Positions 6,386-14,590 of a DNA stretch of 22,170 nt are shown here, one piece after another; the first letter of the stretch is position 1, and each line of letters opens with the position of its first letter. Origin of the DNA: Bacteroidaceae bacterium (GTDB taxonomy: Bacteria; Bacteroidota; Bacteroidia; Bacteroidales; Bacteroidaceae); contig CAAGLA010000048.1 in NCBI GenBank assembly GCA_900770655.1, positions 1-22,170 on the forward strand. The letters are read 5' to 3'. Under the pieces are notes generated by a model. That model ran no database searches, had not been told where the DNA came from, and saw nothing but the letters and a program-made list of their open reading frames with translations. The position numbers were made by a program, and so were the translations under genes.

Positions 6386-7134
6386 TGTCGCGCTATTTTA
6401 TCTATTTCTCATACGACGGTGCTGCCTACCACGGATGGCAGGTCCAGCCCAATGCCGTAACTGTTCAGCAGGTGCTCGAAGAGGCGCTTGCGAAAATTAT
6501 GCGCACTCCGGTTCCGTTGACAGGTGCGGGGCGCACCGATAGCGGTGTCAATGCGGCCTTAATGGTGGCGCACGCCGACTTTGAGTGTGAGGTGGATACA
6601 AAGCATCTGGTATATAAACTGAACCGTATATTGCCGCCCGATATTGCAGTGAGCGATATTCGGAGGGTAAAAGATTCTGCTCACGCACGTTTCGATGCCG
6701 TCTCGCGCAGATATAGCTACCGTGTTGTCACGGCAAAATCTCCTTTTCTTCGCCGCTATTCCTGCCGTGTTGCGCCCGATATTGATTTTCAGGCAATGAA
6801 CAGTGCAGCCGAACTGTTGTATGAATATACCGATTTTACAAGCTTCAGCAAACTCCATACCGATGTAAAGACAAACAACTGCAAGGTTACCTATGCGGCG
6901 TGGCGCAATGTGGGTGAAAATGAATGGGTTTTCGAAATTGAGGCCGACCGTTTTCTCAGGAATATGGTAAGGGCTATTGTTGGTACATTGCTGCTCGTGG
7001 GGCGTGGAAAATTAAGCTTAGACGGTTTCAGAAATGTAATAGAACGGAAGGAACGTGGTGTTGCCGGCGATTCGGCAATGGGGGAGGCGCTCTTTCTTGT
7101 AGGTGTAGAGTACCCCGGTGATATTTTTCTATGA
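6385..7134 (+). CDS. truA: tRNA pseudouridine synthase A
   Basis: TruA converts U38-U40 in the anticodon stem-loop of many tRNAs to pseudouridine and acts as a homodimer. The 249-aa product contains YDGAAYHGWQVQPNAVTVQ near the start, the catalytic motif GAGRTDSGVN at 47-56 with Asp52 as the expected nucleophile, and RFDAVSRRYSYRV at about 102-114. The C-terminal half has FTSFSK, DRFLRNMVRAIVG and an ending GVEYPG. One oddity is that the usual GRTDxGVHA reads GRTDSGVNA here, with Asn56 where His is normal; catalysis rests on the Asp, which is intact. The start shares TAATG with rsmE, and the stop overlaps the next gene by 4 bases. Confidence 0.95.
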   Translation: MSRYFIYFSYDGAAYHGWQVQPNAVTVQQVLEEALAKIMRTPVPLTGAGRTDSGVNAALMVAHADFECEVDTKHLVYKLNRILPPDIAVSDIRRVKDSAHARFDAVSRRYSYRVVTAKSPFLRRYSCRVAPDIDFQAMNSAAELLYEYTDFTSFSKLHTDVKTNNCKVTYAAWRNVGENEWVFEIEADRFLRNMVRAIVGTLLLVGRGKLSLDGFRNVIERKERGVAGDSAMGEALFLVGVEYPGDIFL

Positions 7135-8030
7135 TGTGGGTACTGCTTGCTTTTCTGTCGGCGGCTCTGCTTGGCTGTTACGACTTCTTCAAGAAGGTCT
7201 CTCTTAAAGACAATTCGGTAATAGCCGTTCTTCTTCTTAATACAATCTTCTCCACTATTTTATTTTCACCTTTTGCTCTTCTTTCGGTAACCGGATCTAT
7301 AGACGAGGGGCTGTTTTATGTGCCGTCGGCATCTCTACGCACGCACTTGCTATTGTTTGTAAAAGCGCTTATTGTGCTGTCGTCGTGGATATGTGGCTAT
7401 ATAGGTATAAAGCATCTGCCCATAACAATTGTCTCTCCAATACAGTCGACAAGGCCTGTGTTGGTGTTGCTTGGAGCCTTGTTCCTCTTTGGCGAGTCGC
7501 TCAACCTGTACCAGTGGGCCGGTGTGCTCATAGCCTTATTGTCGGTGTTTCTTTTGAGCCGCAGCGGAAAGAGGGAAGGCATTGATTTTGTCAATAACCG
7601 TTGGGTGGCTTTTGTGGCTATGGCGGCTCTGCTTGGCGCAGCAAGTGCATTATACGACAAATATCTTATGCGCTCGCTCGAACCCTTGCTTGTACAGTTC
7701 TGGTTCAACCTTTACCAATGTATTCTAATGGCACTGCTCTTCGTTGCTATGAATCTCTTCTCTCCACAGCAAAGGCAACGGCGTTTCCGTTGGCGGTGGA
7801 GTATCCCGCTGATATCGCTCTTTTTAGGTGTGGCCGATTTCTGTTATTTCTCTTCGCTTGCCTACGACGATGCGCTAATAGCTGTGGTTTCAATGATAAG
7901 GCGTGGCAGTGTGGTCGTGTCGTTTGCGTTCGGTGCCTGTGTCCTGCACGAAAAGAATCTTAAAAGTAAAGCCGTTGACCTTGTTTTAATTGTTATTGGA
8001 TTATTTTTCCTATATTTGGGCTCTGTATGA
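7131..8030 (+). CDS. EamA/DMT-family transporter
   Basis: The 299-aa integral membrane protein has about ten hydrophobic segments in two five-helix halves, as expected for the drug/metabolite transporter superfamily. Segments are visible at about 1-18, 31-52, 73-93, 107-120, 129-143, 158-172, 190-210, 224-240, 250-270 and 283-297. Typical features include the EamA-like SPIQSTRPVLVLLGALFLFGE at about 102-122 and, in the second half, RRGSVVVSFAFGACVLHE. Members export or import small metabolites such as amino acids or nucleotide sugars; the substrate here is not predictable. The first ATG overlaps the truA TGA as ATGA, with a second ATG directly after it. The stop overlaps the DUF3256 start in the same way. 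Being locked into an operon with truA and rsmE is more informative about co-expression than about function. Confidence 0.87.
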   Translation: MMWVLLAFLSAALLGCYDFFKKVSLKDNSVIAVLLLNTIFSTILFSPFALLSVTGSIDEGLFYVPSASLRTHLLLFVKALIVLSSWICGYIGIKHLPITIVSPIQSTRPVLVLLGALFLFGESLNLYQWAGVLIALLSVFLLSRSGKREGIDFVNNRWVAFVAMAALLGAASALYDKYLMRSLEPLLVQFWFNLYQCILMALLFVAMNLFSPQQRQRRFRWRWSIPLISLFLGVADFCYFSSLAYDDALIAVVSMIRRGSVVVSFAFGACVLHEKNLKSKAVDLVLIVIGLFFLYLGSV

Positions 8031-8653
8031 AAAGAAGAATCACCATAATGCTTTTTGCGTTGTGCTGTATGCTCTCTTTAGCTACAGCACAGAATATGCG
8101 TTCGTTGTTCCTTGCAGCTCCTGAACAACTCTTTCCTTTGCTGCCTTATAATTCTCGTGCCGACTTGGTGGACTATGCCGAAGCCAATATGACAGCAAGG
8201 GTAACCAACTTGCTTGGCGGTGTCAGCACCTTGTTGGAACTGAAAAGCGATTTTATGCTGCTTGAAACCACTGCATCGTCTACCGTGCAGATGAAACTCT
8301 TGCCTTTTGGCAATGAAAATATAGTTTGTGTGGTAAAGAGTGTAAGTGCTGAAGCTGAGGATAGCCGGGTATATTTCTATGACAGCCACTGGAACAGGCT
8401 TAATACAGATGACCTTTTTACTATGCCGGAAATCCGGGAATTCTTTCTGCCGTCCGATACCATAGGCCATTATATCGATATGTGCGACATATATCTTGTA
8501 TCGCTAAAACTGAATTCCGGCGAAAGCACCTTAACTGCTGAATATACTATGCCTCATTATATGAGTGAGGAAAATGCTGCAGCCGTTATGCCTCTTTTGC
8601 GCAAGAGAGTGTATAATTGGGAAAACGGCCGTTTTGTTCTTGCAGAGGAGTAG
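8027..8653 (+). CDS. DUF3256 family secreted protein
   Basis: The 208-aa product carries a clear signal peptide (KRR, then a hydrophobic core LFALCCMLSLATA, with likely cleavage near residue 21 before Gln). It is not lipid-modified in an obvious way. The mature part starts NMRSLFLAAPEQLFPLLPYNSRADLVDYAE, which I recognise as the start of the Bacteroidetes-restricted DUF3256 family. Later sequence alternates beta-strand-like segments, such as FLLET.., VCVVKSVSAEAEDSRVYFYD and LTAEYTMPHYMSE. No catalytic motif is visible and its function is unknown; export to the periplasm is inferred. It closes the six-gene chain, with its start at the ATGA overlapping the EamA stop. It converges on the CapA-family gene with only 27 bases between stops and no hairpin terminator visible there. 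Confidence 0.82.
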   Translation: MKRRITIMLFALCCMLSLATAQNMRSLFLAAPEQLFPLLPYNSRADLVDYAEANMTARVTNLLGGVSTLLELKSDFMLLETTASSTVQMKLLPFGNENIVCVVKSVSAEAEDSRVYFYDSHWNRLNTDDLFTMPEIREFFLPSDTIGHYIDMCDIYLVSLKLNSGESTLTAEYTMPHYMSEENAAAVMPLLRKRVYNWENGRFVLAEE

Positions 8654-8680
8654 ACACTTCTCTCTTTGCTGTGAATGCTT

Positions 8681-9811
8681 TTACAAAGCCACTCTCACCG
8701 TGTCTATGGTGAACTCTGTAACATTGCCTCTGTTGTGGCGTTCGAAAAGTGCCCGGCTGTTGCGCAGGAAGAGTTGCTGCCTTTCGGTAGCTCTGCTGCT
8801 GCCTGTGATAACTGTTGTTGCAGCGGGCAGTATGGTAAAGTCACGCTTGCCGTTGTTCTGCTGTGGGGAAATCCAAGTAAATAGGTAATCAAGTGACGAA
8901 AGACGGGTGTAGTTGAAGGTCTTTTTCAGCTCCATACGCACAACTATGCCGCCGTCGGTGTTTGTAAGCGACATATTTGAAACAAGGTTGCCGGTTGAGT
9001 ACACAACAGCGTGCCTGTCGGGGGTGGTGGGGTCTTCCTTTATTTCAATGGGTTGTATTACGTGCGGGTGGTTGCCTATTATGTGACTCACTCCTTGCTC
9101 TACCAGCCAGTCGGCAAGGTCACGTACTCTTTCGGGTGGCAGGCTCACATATTCGTCACCCCAGTGCATACAGGCTATTATGGCGTCGACATTCATACTC
9201 TTGGCCTTCTGTATATCTTCGGCAATAACCTCCCTGTCTATCAGGTTAACCACCATCGGTGCCGGAACATTTCGTCCGTTTGTGCCGTATGTGTAGTTTA
9301 GAAGGGCAATGCGCATACCTTTGTTTTCTATTAGCAGCGGGTATCTTTTGGCTCGCTCTTCGGCATTGCGGTATACACCACAATGGGCAATGCCCAAAGA
9401 ATCGAGCAGGTCGAGGGTGTAGAGTGCGCCGTTTTTGCCGCGGTCGAGACAGTGGTTGTTGGCGAAGAGCAGAACATTGAACCCTGCATCGCGCGCAGCA
9501 TATAGGAAACTGTCGGGTGCGCAGAAAGAGGGGTAGCCGCTGAAGTTGCTTCGGCCAATGGGCGTCTCGAGGTTGGCAACGGCAATATCGACGGCTTTTA
9601 CAATGCCTTGTATGTGACGATAGTAGCCCGAATAGCTGTATGTTCCCTCTGTGGTTCTTGCAGCATCGAGCTGGTTCTGGTGCTGCATTATATCGCCTGC
9701 AAAAAGCAAGTTTGTTCTGTGTACCGGAATATAGAAATATTGTGCTGCGGAATCTGTGGGCAGCAGAGTACAGAATATAGCTATTGCCGCAACAAGGATT
9801 TTCTTGCTCAT
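8681..9811 (-). CDS. CapA-family (PGA_cap) metallophosphatase-like protein
   Basis: The 376-aa product starts at an ATG overlapping the folD stop (ATGA), giving a signal peptide of about 23 residues (KKILVAAIAIFCTLLPTDSAA); an in-frame upstream ATG at 9910 would put the start inside folD. The mature part has the CapA/PgsA superfamily signature: AGDIMQHQNQ with D40, NLETPIG at 80-86, FANNHCLDRG at 117-126, CMHWGDEY at 214-221 and IIGNHPHVIQPIE at 244-256. These Asp/Asn/His motifs resemble calcineurin-like metallophosphoesterase sites. The family is named for polyglutamate capsule synthesis, but most Bacteroidetes members are uncharacterised. No capsule genes are nearby, so a cell-envelope role is inference. 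Confidence 0.87.
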   Translation of the reverse strand: MSKKILVAAIAIFCTLLPTDSAAQYFYIPVHRTNLLFAGDIMQHQNQLDAARTTEGTYSYSGYYRHIQGIVKAVDIAVANLETPIGRSNFSGYPSFCAPDSFLYAARDAGFNVLLFANNHCLDRGKNGALYTLDLLDSLGIAHCGVYRNAEERAKRYPLLIENKGMRIALLNYTYGTNGRNVPAPMVVNLIDREVIAEDIQKAKSMNVDAIIACMHWGDEYVSLPPERVRDLADWLVEQGVSHIIGNHPHVIQPIEIKEDPTTPDRHAVVYSTGNLVSNMSLTNTDGGIVVRMELKKTFNYTRLSSLDYLFTWISPQQNNGKRDFTILPAATTVITGSSRATERQQLFLRNSRALFERHNRGNVTEFTIDTVRVAL

Positions 9812-10689
9812 TTGTAGACCGCTTTCTTTCCTGCAAGCAGTGTGTTTTTCATTAGTGAGACTATTGTCATTGGGCCTACACCTCCCGGAACCGGGGTTAT
9901 GAAGGAACATTTGGGTGCAACATTCTCAAAATCGACATCGCCGCAAAGACGGAATCCCGATTTACGTGTGGCATCGGGCACGCGTGTTGTGCCGACATCA
10001 ATCACTACAGCTCCCTCTTTTACCATATCTGCCTTAAGGAAGTGGGGCTGTCCGAGCGCTGCAATAATAATATCGGCATTGCGGCACTCTTCGGCAATGT
10101 TTAAGGTGTGGCTATGGCACACAGTGACAGTCGCGTCTCCGGGAATCTGCTTCTGCATCATAAGGTTCGCCATAGGCTTGCCAACAATGTTGCTGCGCCC
10201 CAATACCACGCATTTTTTTCCTTTGGTGTCAATGTTGTAGCGCCTGAGCAGTTCCATTATGCCGTTCGGTGTGGCCGAAAGGAAACAGGGCAACCCAATA
10301 GCGAGACGTCCCGCATTGACAGGGTGAAACCCGTCTACGTCTTTACGGTAGTCTATGGCCTCTGTTATCTTCTGTTCGTCGATGTGCTTGGGCAGCGGCA
10401 ACTGTACTATAAAGCCGTCAACGTCGGGGTCGTTGTTCAGTTCATTGACCTTTTGCAGCAGTTCTTCTTCTGTAATGTCGGCTTCGTACCGTATAAGTGT
10501 CGACTTGAAACCGCACTCCTCACACGCTTTAACCTTGTTGGCAACGTATGTTTCACTGCCTCCGTCGTGGCCTACAAGAATTGCGGCCAAATGCGGACGT
10601 TTGCCTCCGTTGCTTATTATGTTCTCTACTTCGGCGGCTATCTCTTTCTTAATCTCTGCCGAAACGGCTCTACCATCGATGAGTTGCAT
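9808..10689 (-). CDS. folD: Bifunctional methylenetetrahydrofolate dehydrogenase / cyclohydrolase
   Basis: FolD interconverts 5,10-methylene-, 5,10-methenyl- and 10-formyl-tetrahydrofolate with NADP(H), supplying one-carbon units for purines, thymidylate and initiator tRNA. The 293-aa product has all expected motifs: GSETYVANKVKACEECG with the catalytic Tyr48 and Lys52, VQLPLPKHI at 95-103, KDVDGFHP at 116-123, the nucleotide-binding GRSNIVGKP at 164-172, and TPVPGGVGPMT near the end. It lies 45 bases after ffh and overlaps the CapA-family start by 4 bases, so it is probably part of one minus-strand operon. Confidence 0.96.
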   Translation of the reverse strand: MQLIDGRAVSAEIKKEIAAEVENIISNGGKRPHLAAILVGHDGGSETYVANKVKACEECGFKSTLIRYEADITEEELLQKVNELNNDPDVDGFIVQLPLPKHIDEQKITEAIDYRKDVDGFHPVNAGRLAIGLPCFLSATPNGIMELLRRYNIDTKGKKCVVLGRSNIVGKPMANLMMQKQIPGDATVTVCHSHTLNIAEECRNADIIIAALGQPHFLKADMVKEGAVVIDVGTTRVPDATRKSGFRLCGDVDFENVAPKCSFITPVPGGVGPMTIVSLMKNTLLAGKKAVYK

Positions 10690-10734
10690 ATTGAGTAGGG
10701 GTTAAAGGTTTACGGACTGTTCTCTTTTTCTTGC

Positions 10735-12057
10735 TTAGCGTCTGCCTCTTGGCATAAGGTTAGGCATTTTGCCGCCTGCAACACTCTTCATTGTCTTCCT
10801 TATCTGGTCGAACTGTTTCATAAGACGGTTTACCTCTTGGAGTGTTGTTCCGCTGCCGCGTGCAATGCGCTCTTTACGCGAAGTATTTATTATATCGGGG
10901 TTTGCACGTTCCTTTGGTGTCATTGAGTGTATAATGGCCTCAATGTTCTTGAACGCATTGTCGTCTATATCTATATCCTTTATGGCTTTGCCAATTCCCG
11001 GTATCATAGCCATAAGGTCTTTTATGTTGCCCATCTTCTTAATCTGCTGAATCTGGTTCAGGAAGTCGTCGAAGTCGAACTGGTTGCGTGCGAGCTTGCG
11101 TTGCAGCTTTTTCGCCTCCTCTTCGTTGAACTGCTCCTGTGCACGTTCTACAAGCGAAACGACGTCACCCATACCAAGAATTCTGTCGGCCATACGGTTG
11201 GGGTGGAATTGGTCAATGGCCTCCATCTTCTCGCCTGTACCAATGAACTTGATGGGCTTTGTTACTACAGTACGTATTGAGAGTGCTGCACCACCGCGGG
11301 TATCACCGTCGAGCTTGGTGAGGATAACGCCTGTAAAGTCTAGTCGGTCGTTGAATTCTTTGGCTGTGTTCACTGCATCCTGTCCGGTCATCGAGTCTAC
11401 AACGAACAATGTTTCGGTGGGGTTTACTGCCTCTTTTATCGCTGCAATCTCCTGCATCATAGCTTCGTCTACAGCCAGACGGCCGGCGGTATCTATTATC
11501 ACAAGGTTGTAACCTTGGGCTTTTGCCTCCTTTATGGCGTTAAGCGCTATCTGTACCGGGTTCTTGCTCTCGGGCTCGCTGTATACGGGAACTCCGATGG
11601 TCTCTCCAAGAACCTTGAGCTGGTCAATAGCTGCAGGACGGTACACGTCGCAGGCGACGAGCAACGGGTTGCGGTTTTTCTTTTTCTTAAGGTAGTTGGC
11701 GAGCTTTGAAGAGAAAGTTGTCTTACCGCTACCCTGAAGACCCGACATAAGTATCACTGCGGGGTGTCCTTCGTAGTTTATCTCTGCAGCTTGCCCGCCC
11801 ATAAGTGTTGTCAGCTCATCGTGTACAATTTTTACCATAAGCTGGCTCGGGTGCAACGACGTCAGCACGTTCTGGCCAATAGCCTTGTTCTTAACCGTGT
11901 CGGTAAATGTCTTGGCAACCTTGTAGTTGACATCGGCGTCGAGCAGCGCCTTGCGTACATCTTTTAGTGTCTCGGCAACGTTTACTTCGGTAATGCGGCC
12001 TTCTCCTTTAAGTATTTTCAATGAGCGTTCTAATCGCTCGCTTAAGTTTTCAAACAT
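10735..12057 (-). CDS. ffh: Signal recognition particle GTPase Ffh
   Basis: Ffh binds 4.5S RNA to form the signal recognition particle. It captures hydrophobic signal sequences as they emerge from the ribosome and passes them to FtsY at the membrane. The 440-aa product has the N domain (about 1-88), the G domain with G1 GLQGSGKT (106-113), DTAGR (189-193) and TKLDGD (247-252), and an M domain from about 325 on. The M domain carries the RNA-binding SRKERIARGSGTTLQEVNRLMKQF element and ends in a short basic, Met-containing tail (KMPNLMPRGRR). The length is normal. It follows the DUF4831 gene by 24 bases and leads into folD. The ffs RNA gene was not found in this window. Confidence 0.96.
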   Translation of the reverse strand: MFENLSERLERSLKILKGEGRITEVNVAETLKDVRKALLDADVNYKVAKTFTDTVKNKAIGQNVLTSLHPSQLMVKIVHDELTTLMGGQAAEINYEGHPAVILMSGLQGSGKTTFSSKLANYLKKKKNRNPLLVACDVYRPAAIDQLKVLGETIGVPVYSEPESKNPVQIALNAIKEAKAQGYNLVIIDTAGRLAVDEAMMQEIAAIKEAVNPTETLFVVDSMTGQDAVNTAKEFNDRLDFTGVILTKLDGDTRGGAALSIRTVVTKPIKFIGTGEKMEAIDQFHPNRMADRILGMGDVVSLVERAQEQFNEEEAKKLQRKLARNQFDFDDFLNQIQQIKKMGNIKDLMAMIPGIGKAIKDIDIDDNAFKNIEAIIHSMTPKERANPDIINTSRKERIARGSGTTLQEVNRLMKQFDQIRKTMKSVAGGKMPNLMPRGRR

Positions 12058-12081
12058 CTTTTTATGTATTTATATTTTTGT

Positions 12082-13146
12082 TTAATCTTCTTTTACAATG
12101 CTTATAATGCCACCGGTAGCAGTGTTAAAAAGGACTTTTGTCTTATTGTTCCTGTTGAATAGGTTCTTTGCGAGTATTTCGGTTGTGCCCAACTGTGCCA
12201 GAGATATCTCCTTAGATATGAAATTCCTTCCTCTAGTGTAAATATCTATTCTTGCTCTGCCCGGAACATTGTAGCAAATGCCCTCTTTCTTTAGGGTACG
12301 TCTTTCGGCAAGTTCTTCGGCCGAAGGCACCTCTACAGTCTTAAGGTCTTTCAAATCGTAGTAAACAGGTTCTCCCGCCAGATTATCGCTGCTGAGAACA
12401 CCCATTTTGCGGGAAAAACGGAACAGCACGGCTCGTGTCGTGTCGCAGTTCTCAGCTTCCGGCATTATAGAGAACGTGAATGTGTGTACTATAGTGTCGC
12501 TGTAGCCTGTGAAAAGTTCCATATATGCCTGCTCCTGTTTGCTCAACTCGTCTAGGACAAGCTGCATAGCCTGCCCGTCACGTGGCATATTCTCTGCTGT
12601 ACCCCTTGTTATGGCCAGCTTGCTCTCCCTCACAACATATATCTCTTTGGCTACAAGTTCGGCTAGTTTTGCGGTAGATGTCGCCTGCAGCATCTCTTCG
12701 GTCATATATTGTCTTGCATCGGGGCGGGTGCCCACGCTTGTGCTGCTCAGCAATGGCGTCATTGCTTCTGCCGGTTCTCGGTTTATAGCGGCAATAATTC
12801 CCTCGTTGTTGAGCATTATATTGCTTGCGCTGCTGTTGTTGAGCCTTATGGTGTACATTTTGCCGGCTGCAGGAATCCCCGTCTCGCTAACAGTTATATT
12901 GTTTATGCTCCACTGTTCTGTACTCTCCTGTATGACGTCATTGATACGCAGATACCTTTCGGCGTAGCGGTTGAACTCTCCGGGGGTGCTCGATATGCAT
13001 ACTGCCTCAACTCTAATGTCTATTCTTGTATCGGGAAGAGTGTATGTTACACCTTCGTTTGAACCGCTCAAAAACGAACTTACTTCGGTTTGGGCTGTAA
13101 TGTCCAGTGCTGTCAAAATTGCGAGGACAAAGAAAATCTTTCTCAT
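12082..13146 (-). CDS. DUF4831 family secreted protein
   Basis: The 354-aa product begins with a signal peptide (RKIFFVLAILTALDITAQ, probable cleavage after residue 19). The mature part matches the Bacteroidetes DUF4831 family as I recall it: GVTYTLPDTRIDI near residue 33, FNRYAERYLRINDVI near 58, MTEEMLQA and LAELVAKEIYVVRESKLAITRGTAENMPRDG near 150-190, a LDELSKQEQAYMELFTG stretch, and a beta-rich C-terminal end (GTTEILAKNLFNRNNKTKVLFN). No catalytic motif is visible; it is presumably periplasmic and of unknown function. It is the first gene of the minus-strand run and divergent from hpt. Lying just upstream of ffh could mean that the secreted protein and the targeting GTPase share a transcript, but no functional link is shown. 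Confidence 0.82.
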   Translation of the reverse strand: MRKIFFVLAILTALDITAQTEVSSFLSGSNEGVTYTLPDTRIDIRVEAVCISSTPGEFNRYAERYLRINDVIQESTEQWSINNITVSETGIPAAGKMYTIRLNNSSASNIMLNNEGIIAAINREPAEAMTPLLSSTSVGTRPDARQYMTEEMLQATSTAKLAELVAKEIYVVRESKLAITRGTAENMPRDGQAMQLVLDELSKQEQAYMELFTGYSDTIVHTFTFSIMPEAENCDTTRAVLFRFSRKMGVLSSDNLAGEPVYYDLKDLKTVEVPSAEELAERRTLKKEGICYNVPGRARIDIYTRGRNFISKEISLAQLGTTEILAKNLFNRNNKTKVLFNTATGGIISIVKED

Positions 13147-13199
13147 ATAGCCGGCTGTTTTGTGAGTTCCTGTATTTGCACAGAACCTCTAATTTGTTG

Positions 13200-13207
13200 C
13201 GAAGATA
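13200..13207 (-). promoter_or_regulatory. Candidate -7 element (TATCTTCG) for DUF4831-ffh-folD
   Basis: On the minus strand TATCTTCG agrees with TAnnTTTG at five of the six fixed bases and is followed by CAAC, about 53 bases before the DUF4831 start. An A/T-rich block lies upstream; the -33 box is not clear. Confidence 0.4.
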
Positions 13208-13332
13208 CTGTTTTTTTTCAATTTTTCATTAAAAAATCAAGAACTTAATGCCGAAAGGGCTGTTTTGTCTTTTTTTTACGTATACGACGGTTTGAAAAAT
13301 GAAATCTCTTTCTTTTTTTCGGAAATTTGTTC

Positions 13333-13340
13333 TATTTTTG
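13333..13340 (+). promoter_or_regulatory. Candidate -7 element (TATTTTTG) for hpt-adk
   Basis: TATTTTTG matches TAnnTTTG exactly and lies 48 bases before the hpt ATG, in the 242-base divergent spacer. The upstream sequence is pyrimidine-rich (TCTCTTTC near 13305-13312) without a strong TTTG at -33. Confidence 0.5.
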
Positions 13341-13388
13341 TAGAAGTTATTCATTATAATGACAAAATTAAAAGAAACATTATAAGTT

Positions 13389-13928
13389 ATGGCCGATACT
13401 ATTAGAATACACGACAAAGAGTTTGTGAAAACTATCAGCCGTGAAGAGATTGAGGGTGAGGTAAAGCGTGTGGCAGCGCAGATAAACAAAGACTATGCCG
13501 GCAAAAGACCGCTTCTGTTGGGTGTGCTTAATGGCTGCTTTATGTTTGTCTCTGAACTTATGAAGAACTTGAACATTGAGTGTGAAGTATCCTTCGTTAA
13601 GCTCTCTTCGTATCAGGGAACCAATTCAACGGGTGTAGTACGTGAGGTGCTCGGCCTTTCAGAGTCCATTACCGGGCGCGATGTAATTGTTGTTGAGGAT
13701 ATCGTGGATACCGGCTATACAATGCAGAATATGTTGGAGACTCTTGGCACACGCGAGCCCAATTCAATAGAAATTGCATCTCTTTTCGTTAAGCCGGCGC
13801 GTTTGAAGGTGCCTGTAAATGTAAAGTATAGCGCCTTTACCATCCCCGATAGGTTTATCGTTGGGTACGGCCTCGATTACGATGGCCTCGGACGTAACTT
13901 GCCCGATATTTACGATGTAGAAGAATAA
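13389..13928 (+). CDS. hpt: Hypoxanthine phosphoribosyltransferase
   Basis: Hpt joins hypoxanthine or guanine to PRPP to give IMP or GMP, the main purine salvage step. The 179-aa protein has the type I PRTase layout: GVLNGCFMFVSEL near 45-57, the flexible-loop SSYQGTNSTG (73-82), the PRPP-binding VVEDIVDTGYT (101-111), and a base-binding region with VKYSAFTIPDRFIVGYGLDY toward the C-terminus. Length and motifs are normal. It has its own likely promoter and is followed by adk after 11 bases. The two enzymes act in sequence on purine nucleotides, although Adk is specific for AMP rather than IMP or GMP. Confidence 0.96.
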   Translation: MADTIRIHDKEFVKTISREEIEGEVKRVAAQINKDYAGKRPLLLGVLNGCFMFVSELMKNLNIECEVSFVKLSSYQGTNSTGVVREVLGLSESITGRDVIVVEDIVDTGYTMQNMLETLGTREPNSIEIASLFVKPARLKVPVNVKYSAFTIPDRFIVGYGLDYDGLGRNLPDIYDVEE

Positions 13929-13939
13929 ACCAAAAGGTT

Positions 13940-14512
13940 ATGTTGAATATAGTTATTTTTGGTGCCCCCGGTAGTGGTAAGGGTACCCAGAGCGAGAGAA
14001 TAGTAGAGAAGTATGCCCTGAATCATATTTCGACAGGTGATGTGTTGCGTTCCGAAATTGCGGCAGGAACAGAATTGGGCGCAACAGCAAAGCGCTTGAT
14101 AGACAATGGTCAGCTTATCCCCGATGAACTTATGATTGAGATTCTGGCAGCTAAGCTCGACAGTCTTAAAGAGAGCAAAGGGGTAATCTTCGACGGTTTT
14201 CCCCGTACCATTGCGCAGGCGGTTGCTCTTAAGGCGTTGCTTAACGAACGTGGCGAAGATGTTACAGCTATGCTCGAACTCGATGTGCCGGAAGATGAAC
14301 TTATGACGCGTCTTTTGAAGCGCGGTCAGGAGTCGGGTAGGGCCGATGACAATGAAGAGACCATTAAAAAACGCCTCGTTGTATATCGCGAGCAGACCTC
14401 TCCCCTTAAGGAGTGGTACAAGAGCGACGGCAAGCATTGCTATATCAATGGCCTTGGGGAACTCGACAGGATCTTTGCCGATATTGTAGCGGCTATAGAA
14501 TCAAAATTGTAA
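13940..14512 (+). CDS. adk: Adenylate kinase
   Basis: Adk catalyses ATP + AMP to 2 ADP, setting the adenylate energy balance. The 190-aa product has the P-loop GAPGSGKGT (8-16), the AMP-binding HISTGDVLRSEI (29-40), FDGFPRT, and a short LID (RLLKRGQESGRADDNEETIKKRL). The LID lacks the four-Cys zinc finger, as usual for the short-form enzyme. It lies in tandem with hpt, 11 bases downstream, and is followed by a hairpin terminator before obgE. Confidence 0.96.
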   Translation: MLNIVIFGAPGSGKGTQSERIVEKYALNHISTGDVLRSEIAAGTELGATAKRLIDNGQLIPDELMIEILAAKLDSLKESKGVIFDGFPRTIAQAVALKALLNERGEDVTAMLELDVPEDELMTRLLKRGQESGRADDNEETIKKRLVVYREQTSPLKEWYKSDGKHCYINGLGELDRIFADIVAAIESKL

Positions 14513-14553
14513 TATAGTTGCAATTCTCTTTTGCAGCATCACTCTTTTTTCTT

Positions 14554-14590
14554 GGTTATCGCCTTGTGAGGCGATAACCCGTTTTCTTTT
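14554..14590 (+). terminator. Intrinsic terminator after adk
   Basis: GGTTATCGCC (14554-14563) and GGCGATAACC (14570-14579) form a perfect 10-bp stem with a 6-nt loop (TTGTGA), followed by CGTTTTCTTTT. No TAnnTTTG promoter is seen in the remaining 30 bases before obgE, so some read-through may feed that gene. Confidence 0.72.

Noticed and set aside
9246..9836. 196-codon open frame on the minus strand in another frame of the CapA-family gene
   Set aside because: It is a shadow of a well-supported gene; the translation is rich in Arg, Cys and His with no domain character.
10108..10698. 196-codon plus-strand open frame across folD
   Set aside because: Antisense to a gene with all FolD motifs; composition is Val/Tyr/Cys-rich and lacks any recognisable domain.
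13279..13286. CGTATACG palindrome in the divergent DUF4831-hpt spacer
   Set aside because: A single 8-base palindrome without a second half-site or nearby regulator gene is not enough to call an operator.
13910..14437. 175-codon minus-strand open frame across adk
   Set aside because: Antisense shadow of adk; no recognisable protein features.
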